A stretch of 64,000 nt of DNA, from contig CAKPEZ010000001.1 in assembly GCA_934149465.1 (NCBI GenBank), positions 62,001 through 126,000 on the forward strand, in the 5' to 3' direction. This DNA comes from an uncultured Bacilli bacterium (lineage in GTDB: Bacteria > Bacillota_I > Bacilli_A > RF39 > UBA660). The first letter of the stretch is position 1. Each line of letters begins with the position of its first letter. Of this stretch, positions 58,700 through 64,000 are shown one piece after another. The notes beneath the pieces were generated by a model. The model had not been told where the DNA came from. It searched no databases and worked only from the letters and a program-made list of their open reading frames with translations. The position numbers were made by a program, and so were the translations under genes.

Positions 58700-59233
58700 G
58701 TTCATCCACATCTGCAAAAAGGATGAATAAATACAAACTCATAATGAAATATTGAAAATAATATTAATTGGTGAACTTGATCTTTAGAATTTCTCATCCA
58801 ATCAAATAAATCATCCATTAAATTCTTCACATATTCAGGCTTAGGTGCTACAAAAATACACTTACCACCTTCATCAAATACTCCTTCTTCACCTTTTCTA
58901 AATACTCTAGATTATTCCATCGTTAAGAAAGCCATAACGCCATGAATCTTCAGATTCTTTTATCATTTCGTAAGCTTTGTATGCAGTTTTTACTTCTTGT
59001 ATTTCTTTTTGATCACCAAGCACTAACTTACCATTAATAACATCTTTAACTTGATTAAAAGATAATGAATTAGCTTCAATCGCTAATGACGAATGAATAC
59101 GATTATTTCTTCTAAGTACTGGCATTTTATTCAAATTATAAAAATTATCTAGCTTCCCAATTTTCTACATTATACTTCCAACAAGTTCTAACATCTTACT
59201 TGTTATGATAAAAGGTGGTACATACTTTTCCAT
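58700..59233 (-). pseudogene. Fic-family protein, broken by a nonsense codon, deletion and frameshift
   Basis: The minus-strand reading from ATG 59233 gives a Fic N-terminus (MEKYVPPFIITSKMLELVGSIM), an in-frame TAG at 59165-59167, then continuing in frame KIGKLDNFYNLNKMPVLRRNNRIHSSLAIEANSLSFNQVKDVINGKLVLGDQKEIQEVKTAYKAYEMI. A second stop is at 58907. In another frame FRKGEEGVFDEGGKCIFVAPKPEYVKNLMDDLFDWM ... FHYEFVFIHPF follows, ending in CRCG* where the HPFxDGNGR active motif should be. About 25 residues are missing at the junction, one T is inserted in the motif and the C-terminus is gone. Intact Fic enzymes AMPylate proteins. SD present (GGTAATTAG weak). Confidence 0.85.
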
Positions 59234-59325
59234 CTAATTACCTCTTTTATTTCTACCAGATATTATATCATAAATAAAAAATAACACAATCATCTTACCT
59301 ATATCTTACATGTTATGTTCTACCT

Positions 59326-59367
59326 AAAAAGACTCACTTTCCGTTCATTGAAAATGAGTCTTTTTTT
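59326..59367. terminator. Terminator between yqeY and the Fic remnant
   Basis: AAAAAGACTCA pairs with TGAGTCTTTTT, with T-runs on both strands. Confidence 0.85.
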
Positions 59368-59811
59368 CTAATTAAATTTTTCTTTAATTAAAGCACTTAC
59401 TACTGACATATCAGCTTTTCCTTTTACTAAAGGAGTTATCTCTTTCATAACCTTACCCATTTCCTTTATTGAAGCAGGTGCAACCTTAGCAAAAGTATCG
59501 TCAACTATCTTTTTTAGTTCTTCTTCACTTAATTGAGGAGGCATATAACTATTTAAAATAATAATTTCTTCCTCATTTTGTTTAACTAAATCATCACGAT
59601 TAGCCTTAGTAAACTCTATAATAGAATCTTTTCTCATCTTTATTTGTTTACTAACTACATCAATGATCTCTTCATTAGATAGTTCATGCATCTTATTAAT
59701 TTTTTCAAGCATTAGTGCTCCTTTAAGCATTCTAATAACTCCCAAGCGAAAACTATCCTTAGCTTTCATTGCTTCTTTTAAATCATTAGTAATTTGTTCT
59801 TGTAAATTCAC
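59368..59811 (-). CDS. yqeY: GatB/YqeY-domain protein
   Basis: The start is taken at GTG 59811, with AGAGGTG 6 bases upstream; the GTG at 59820 lies inside the SD. The 147-residue protein is helical: LQEQITNDLKEAMKAKDSFRLGVIRMLKGALMLEKI, then NEEEIIILNSYMPPQLSEEELKKIVDDTFAKVAPASIKEMGKVMKEITPLVKGKADMSVVSALIKEKF, the YqeY signature. YqeY resembles the tail domain of GatB; it is tRNA-related by homology, and no enzyme activity is shown. Confidence 0.92.
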   Translation of the reverse strand: MNLQEQITNDLKEAMKAKDSFRLGVIRMLKGALMLEKINKMHELSNEEIIDVVSKQIKMRKDSIIEFTKANRDDLVKQNEEEIIILNSYMPPQLSEEELKKIVDDTFAKVAPASIKEMGKVMKEITPLVKGKADMSVVSALIKEKFN

Positions 59812-59845
59812 AAATATCACCTCTAAATAAATTGTAACACATTTT

Positions 59846-59878
59846 AAAGAAAAAGAACAATCTTTTTATTGATTGTTC
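59846..59878 (-). terminator. Terminator after the pilin-like gene
   Basis: GAACAATC/GATTGTTC 8-bp stem with the stop codon in the loop, followed by TTTTTCTTT on the minus strand. Confidence 0.8.
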
Positions 59879-61566
59879 CAAAGTGCTATTCTAAATCCAA
59901 CCCAAACATCAGCATTTCCTGGATAATTAGCATATGTATATAATCCAGCTCCACTAGCATAACCAACATATCCTCCTCTAAAAAACCAAGGACCAGCACT
60001 TGGAGTTAAAAAATAAGTTTTATCAGCATACCACGTAGTAGCCTCACTAGTAGCATCTCCTAATATTCTTCTTGCATAAGCAGAAGAATCATTATCTGTT
60101 GTTCCAAAAGCATATAAATCATAATATATAGATGATGGAAAAGATGTACCAGTATGTAAAGTATAATTACCACTATTATAAATTTTACCAGTAAAACCTG
60201 AATTATAATTACTATCCTTTCCAGACATTGGAGTATTTGTATTAGTATTATCTTGCATTACTCCCATTACATATTCTCCTGCCCCTCCTGCCATATCATA
60301 AACACCATAAACATTACCTGTCGTTGAAGACATTACTCCAGCTCCGCCTGTATATGATGTGCAAGTAGAAGTATAAGTAGTTAAATTAGATGCATCTTTA
60401 GGACCACACCCTGCTTTATAAGGAGGAGTTGAACTTCCATAATAAGAATTATTCCCTATATCAGTTGTTCCTAAGCCATATTTACTTTGTTTTAAATAAG
60501 CAATAGCACCCCATTCAGTATTCTTCATCATATGCGCATCAATTTGCGATGTGCCTTTCTGAGTTAAATAAGTAGTTCCACTAGTAATTTTTTGAGCAGT
60601 TATAAATTGAGCTGATACCTTTTGGTTAGTTAAAGTGATTAACCCAGCTTTTATTGTTGGTTTAGAAGCTGTTCCACTTGTTTCAAACTTTCCTACCCAA
60701 ATGCCAGTTAATTCCTTATCACCAATAGTAAAGGCTGGATGAGTAAGCCATTCTCCATTGTTTGATCCAACTGATTTAGCAGAAATGTCCTTCTCAAATT
60801 TAACATTAATTTCAATAGGAGCCATTTTTTCGGCATTAACATTAAATAATTGATATTTATATCTAGGTATCCAAACATAGTATGCTAAAACGTCTGATTC
60901 ACTTATAGTAGTGCCATTTGCTGCACTCATATATTTACTTCTGCTAGAATCCTTTACCATTACTGCATTTGCCCATTTCTTTTCTTTATAATCATACCAA
61001 TCATTATTTAAGTTAGTAGAATCTGCTTTTACCCAGTTAGATCCATTCCATTTAACTGGAATCATTCCTTCTGCTAAAATGGGTGAATTAACTTGTGCCA
61101 AATCTATTATTTCAAGTTCTTTTATAGAAGTCTTAACATACACAACAGCACTTCCACTTAAATCACAGCTTCCCCCTTCATAAGAATAATCAGAATTATT
61201 CTGAATTTTTACAAAATGATATTTACTATTACTATTAGAAGAAAAACTTACTACTTCGTTATTTACTAAAATAGAAGAATCATTATTAGATTTTATCTTA
61301 CTATTAGCAGGTAAATATAAATATCCATTATAAGAAGAAGTACTAATTTTATAAAGTCCTCTATATATAGTAACATACTCTTCGTTTAAGGAAGAACATA
61401 TAGAATAATTAAAGCTCATTTCATAAGCTGATTCTAAAGTATTAGAATTATTAATAACAAAATTTATCTTATTACTAAGTAATTTTAAAAAGAATGTAAT
61501 TAATAAAATAAAAACAATTAGTATTGAATAAAGAACTGCTGTTATAGCAAATCCCTTTCTATTCAT
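59866..61566 (-). CDS. Pilin-like surface protein with FGE/C-type-lectin-like domain
   Basis: The 566-residue protein opens with MNRKG|FAITAVLYSILIVFILLITFFLKLL, a prepilin-type leader and helix (no Glu at +5, so minor-pilin-like). A stalk of about 220 residues follows. From about 230 the sequence resembles formylglycine-generating-enzyme/C-type-lectin folds: WVGKFETSG, MMKNTEWGAIAYLKQSKYG, GNVYGVYDMAGGAGEYVMGVM and a C-terminal FFRGGYVGYASGAGLYTY ... VWVGFRIAL. The catalytic FGE cysteines are not recognisable, so it is probably a ligand-binding surface protein. It follows the deacetylase by 17 bases. Confidence 0.75.
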   Translation of the reverse strand: MNRKGFAITAVLYSILIVFILLITFFLKLLSNKINFVINNSNTLESAYEMSFNYSICSSLNEEYVTIYRGLYKISTSSYNGYLYLPANSKIKSNNDSSILVNNEVVSFSSNSNSKYHFVKIQNNSDYSYEGGSCDLSGSAVVYVKTSIKELEIIDLAQVNSPILAEGMIPVKWNGSNWVKADSTNLNNDWYDYKEKKWANAVMVKDSSRSKYMSAANGTTISESDVLAYYVWIPRYKYQLFNVNAEKMAPIEINVKFEKDISAKSVGSNNGEWLTHPAFTIGDKELTGIWVGKFETSGTASKPTIKAGLITLTNQKVSAQFITAQKITSGTTYLTQKGTSQIDAHMMKNTEWGAIAYLKQSKYGLGTTDIGNNSYYGSSTPPYKAGCGPKDASNLTTYTSTCTSYTGGAGVMSSTTGNVYGVYDMAGGAGEYVMGVMQDNTNTNTPMSGKDSNYNSGFTGKIYNSGNYTLHTGTSFPSSIYYDLYAFGTTDNDSSAYARRILGDATSEATTWYADKTYFLTPSAGPWFFRGGYVGYASGAGLYTYANYPGNADVWVGFRIALWNNQ

Positions 61567-61583
61567 ATTTTTATCACTTCCTT

Positions 61584-62855
61584 TTAATAAGTAATTACCG
61601 TCTTACTAACACTTGTATTTAGTTTATCTTGATCACTTGTTTTTATTACTATTGTATCTTTATCTCCATCAGAAACGTAGCGCTTATTTTTTAATATATT
61701 AAAGTTCATCTCAATATCAAAGTCTTTCCCATTATTATCATATGCTCTTATTCTTTTTAAGAAAGTTGGATCAAAGTTTTTATTAAATGGAGATACTTCT
61801 CCTTCCCATCCTACTCTTAAAGCAGCTTCTGTATTATAAGTTACTCCTTCATAAGTAGCACTCATTATATGAGAAAAATTAGGATGAGTCTTTTTATAAG
61901 GAGAACCAAAAGGAAGCGCTACTATATTAACGTATTTACCTGGTATTATACTTTCTAACTGCTTATATACATATCCTACCACTTCTTCGCTCTTAGAAGA
62001 AGATATCTTAGTAAAATCAGGATGTCCCTTAGTATGATTACCAACATCATAACCATGACTAACAAGCCATTTTAATATCTTATCATTATATTCTTTTTGG
62101 TTAAACAAAGCATCATTAACAAAAAATGTCGCAGTAACATTATAATCAGGATATTTCTTCTTAAAAGATTCTAATATCCCAACTGCACTATTCTCATCAA
62201 TAATAATATCTCCATTATCATCTAATCCTTTTACTAAGATATTATTATCATTACCATCATCAAAAGTAATTATAATAGGGCTTTTTCCATATGGAACATC
62301 AATATCTCCATTAACATAATCAGCAAGTCTAATCATCCTATATCCTTCTTTATAATAAAACTCTAAATCATTACGAAAAGCCTCCGTAGTTCTATTATAA
62401 CCATCTTTATCTACATTCCCACCAGTATATTTAGTATCACTATTATTCATATGCTTAATATTATGATACATCATAATAGGAACACTACCAATCTCATTAA
62501 TACCATCATTCTTTAAATCCTCTTTACTAACTTTTCCTTTAGATACGATAATATTAATTTCTTTTATCTCTTTCACATCAGTTCCTACTTTTACATCTTG
62601 ACTAATAATATTATCTTTAGGAATATTATCATCATACTTATAAGTAACATTCAAAGTAATATTATACTGATTAGCAAAGAAATTAGCAGTACTAAGATCT
62701 TTATTTACAAGATTAATCATCATTTCTTTACTACCATTATTTATAGGATCTTTATCTTTATTTATCCTATTAAATAGAAAAATCCCCCCTATAATTAAAA
62801 CAAGCACAATTACTAAAATAACTATTCTATCATAACGAACTTTCGTCTTTCTCAT
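61584..62855 (-). CDS. PASTA-domain polysaccharide deacetylase, membrane-anchored
   Basis: The 423-residue protein has one N-terminal membrane segment (9-31, DRIVILVIVLVLIIGGIFLF), a PASTA-like module (about 40-108; DLSTANFFANQYNITLNVTYKYDDNIPKDNIISQDVKVGTDV ... INIIVSKG) and a NodB deacetylase domain (about 125-365) with PIMMYHNIK, IIITFDDGND (metal Asp) and VGNHTKGHPDF (HxxxH-type His pair). PASTA modules bind peptidoglycan stem peptides and beta-lactams. It is likely an outward-facing enzyme that deacetylates wall sugars, conferring lysozyme resistance. SD GGAGAATG. Confidence 0.88.
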   Translation of the reverse strand: MRKTKVRYDRIVILVIVLVLIIGGIFLFNRINKDKDPINNGSKEMMINLVNKDLSTANFFANQYNITLNVTYKYDDNIPKDNIISQDVKVGTDVKEIKEINIIVSKGKVSKEDLKNDGINEIGSVPIMMYHNIKHMNNSDTKYTGGNVDKDGYNRTTEAFRNDLEFYYKEGYRMIRLADYVNGDIDVPYGKSPIIITFDDGNDNNILVKGLDDNGDIIIDENSAVGILESFKKKYPDYNVTATFFVNDALFNQKEYNDKILKWLVSHGYDVGNHTKGHPDFTKISSSKSEEVVGYVYKQLESIIPGKYVNIVALPFGSPYKKTHPNFSHIMSATYEGVTYNTEAALRVGWEGEVSPFNKNFDPTFLKRIRAYDNNGKDFDIEMNFNILKNKRYVSDGDKDTIVIKTSDQDKLNTSVSKTVITY

Positions 62856-62913
62856 TCTATCATTCTCCTATTCTTAAAATTATTATACAATATTTTTATT
62901 AAATGTACTAGAT

Positions 62914-62947
62914 AAAAAAGAAAAAGAATGTAATTTTACTTACATTC
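62914..62947 (-). terminator. Terminator after leuS
   Basis: GAATGTAA/TTACATTC 8-bp stem followed by TTTTTCTTTTTT on the minus strand, next to the leuS stop. Confidence 0.85.
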
Positions 62948-64000
62948 TAACCTTTTAAAACAATATTAACTATTTTCTTTGGAACTACTATTACTTTAAG
63001 AATTTCTTTATCTGTTAGTTGTTTCTTAACGTTTTCTTGCTTTAAAGCTTCTTCCTTTATTTCTTCATCACTTAATGAAGAAATAAGTTCTAACTTTCCT
63101 CTAACTTTTCCATTTACTTGGATCATCATAGTATAACTTTCTTCTTTTAAAGCATCATCATCATAAGTAGGCCACTTTTCATAAGTAATCGTATCCTTAT
63201 TACCAAGCATACTCCATAATTCTTCTGCTAAATGTGGACAAAGAGGGCTTAAAATCTTAACAAATCCTAAAGCATATTCTAAAGGCAAATGACTAGTCTT
63301 ATAAATAGCATTTACAAATATCATCATCTGACTAATAGCAGTATTAAAGTTTAATGTCTCATAATCATCAGTAACTTTCTTAATAGTTTGATTATATATC
63401 TTTTTTAAATCAGGATTTTCTTTATCTAAAACTTTTCCTTCTTCAAATATTCTATATATTCTTTCAATAAACTTCTTAGATGCATCTATACCAGCACTAC
63501 TCCAAGGCTTATCTGCCTCTAAAGGTCCCATAAACATCTCATATAATCTTAAAGCATCTGCTCCATGAGATTTAACAATATCAGAAGGATTTACCACATA
63601 CTTAGGATATCTTTTCCCCATCTTCATATTATTTTCTCCTAAGATCATTCCTTGATGAACAAGCTTTTTAAAAGGCTCTTCTACTGGAGATAATTTCTTA
63701 TCATACAAATAATTACACCACATCCTAGAATATAACAAATGACCAACAGCGTGCTCTGGTCCACCAACATAAAGATCTACTGGCATCCAGTGCTTTAATA
63801 ATTCATAATCTGCAAACTCTTTATCATTATTAGGATCAATATATCTAAAATAATACCAACTACTACCAGCTGCTCCTGGCATAGTAGAAGTTTCTCTTTT
63901 CCCTTTCATTCCATCTATTACCACGTTTTTCCACTCAGTAGCATTTTCTAAAGGAGCAAGTCCATTCTTCCCACGATAATCATCCATAACTGGTAAAACA
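62947..64000 (-). CDS. leuS: Leucyl-tRNA synthetase, C-terminal part (runs off the right edge)
   Basis: The open frame enters from beyond 64000 (VLPV before the Met at 63987). About 350 residues of the class I synthetase are visible: LPVMDDYRGKNGLAPLENATEWKNVV, SSWYYFRYIDPNND, VDLYVGGPEHAVGHLLYSRMW, the KMSKS region (here NNMKMGKRYPKYVVNPSDIV), GADALRLYEMFMGPLEADKPWS and the anticodon-binding and C-terminal domains. The KMSKS lysine pair is replaced by KMGKR. The HIGH motif and editing domain are outside the window. Ends with a strong terminator. Confidence 0.97.
   Translation of the reverse strand, partial: VLPVMDDYRGKNGLAPLENATEWKNVVIDGMKGKRETSTMPGAAGSSWYYFRYIDPNNDKEFADYELLKHWMPVDLYVGGPEHAVGHLLYSRMWCNYLYDKKLSPVEEPFKKLVHQGMILGENNMKMGKRYPKYVVNPSDIVKSHGADALRLYEMFMGPLEADKPWSSAGIDASKKFIERIYRIFEEGKVLDKENPDLKKIYNQTIKKVTDDYETLNFNTAISQMMIFVNAIYKTSHLPLEYALGFVKILSPLCPHLAEELWSMLGNKDTITYEKWPTYDDDALKEESYTMMIQVNGKVRGKLELISSLSDEEIKEEALKQENVKKQLTDKEILKVIVVPKKIVNIVLKG

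Noticed and set aside
59866..61566. Diversity-generating retroelement target
   Set aside because: The fold resembles known variable proteins, but no reverse transcriptase or template repeat is in the window, so it cannot be claimed.
1..64000. Mycoplasma-type genetic code (TGA as Trp)
   Set aside because: TGA is used as a stop in relA (ATGA overlap with dtd) and comN (overlap with secDF).
1..64000. CRISPR array, tRNA or rRNA genes, or insertion sequences
   Set aside because: No regularly spaced repeats, clover-leaf motifs, rRNA blocks or transposase motifs were seen. The grpE near-repeats are coding, not an array.

Overview
The window is AT-rich bacterial chromosome. It has strong Shine-Dalgarno (SD) sites, TTGACA/TATAAT promoters, intrinsic terminators and T-box leaders, which points to the Bacillota. 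TGA is a real stop (relA/dtd and comN/secDF overlap through it), so the code is 11, not the Mycoplasma code. Gene order matches Bacillus subtilis blocks: ireB-yrrK-yrzB-mltG-trmR-trhP1-trhP2-greA, and spoVB-like / comN-secDF / relA-dtd. Low GC, an archaeal-type AspRS, a glycolipid-type glycosyltransferase and many lineage-specific genes suggest an uncultured gut member of class Bacilli near the Mollicutes (RF39-like); that placement is inference.

Layout. 1-2211: start of cdaA, two ASCH proteins and glyA. 2252-4042: a cysteine-rich surface protein and an unknown gene. 4046-12635: a housekeeping run of tig, greA, the tRNA mo5U34 genes, mltG, yrzB, yrrK, ireB and ligA. 12710-14133: a membrane-anchored unknown protein divergent from lexA. 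14146-16521: rRNA/tRNA methyltransferases and rimM. 16602-19115: a compact bacteriocin locus, two double-glycine peptides downstream of a C39-peptidase ABC exporter. 19204-24490: T-box-controlled asnS, a gene remnant, a peptidase E-like gene and a MacB-type ABC transporter. 24589-29412: a degenerate deacetylase-like protein, the spore-family pair yqfD/yqfC, rnhB and two unknowns. 29515-33790: lon with a hairpin leader, rluD-type synthase, lspA and a prepilin. 33838-40610: an unusual long sigma factor, a GerE/LuxR-type regulator and the heat-shock operon hrcA-grpE-dnaK-dnaJ with two CIRCE operators. 40745-46942: a membrane protein, ferredoxin, a TtcA-like enzyme, a ClpX-like unfoldase, aspS and hisS behind a very short T-box. 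46987-55166: glycolipid glycosyltransferase, AI-2E permease, dtd, relA, secDF, comN and an unknown. 55248-58265: SpoVB/MurJ-like flippase and pyrG. 58330-59233: a decaying Fic/RhuM island. 59368-64000: yqeY, a pilin-like FGE-fold protein, a PASTA-polysaccharide deacetylase and the 3' part of leuS.

The most unusual items are a GrpE with a metallothionein-like N-terminal extension (17 cysteines in 53 residues), the two-peptide bacteriocin locus, a hisS-aspS T-box whose Stem I is a small hairpin with an Asp specifier in its loop, terminator hairpins in the lon and pyrG leaders, a 555-residue sigma factor with two unknown extensions, and a ClpX-like ATPase without a zinc finger. Nearly all genes point left. 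Exceptions are the 3535 gene, lexA, ferredoxin, the flippase and pyrG.
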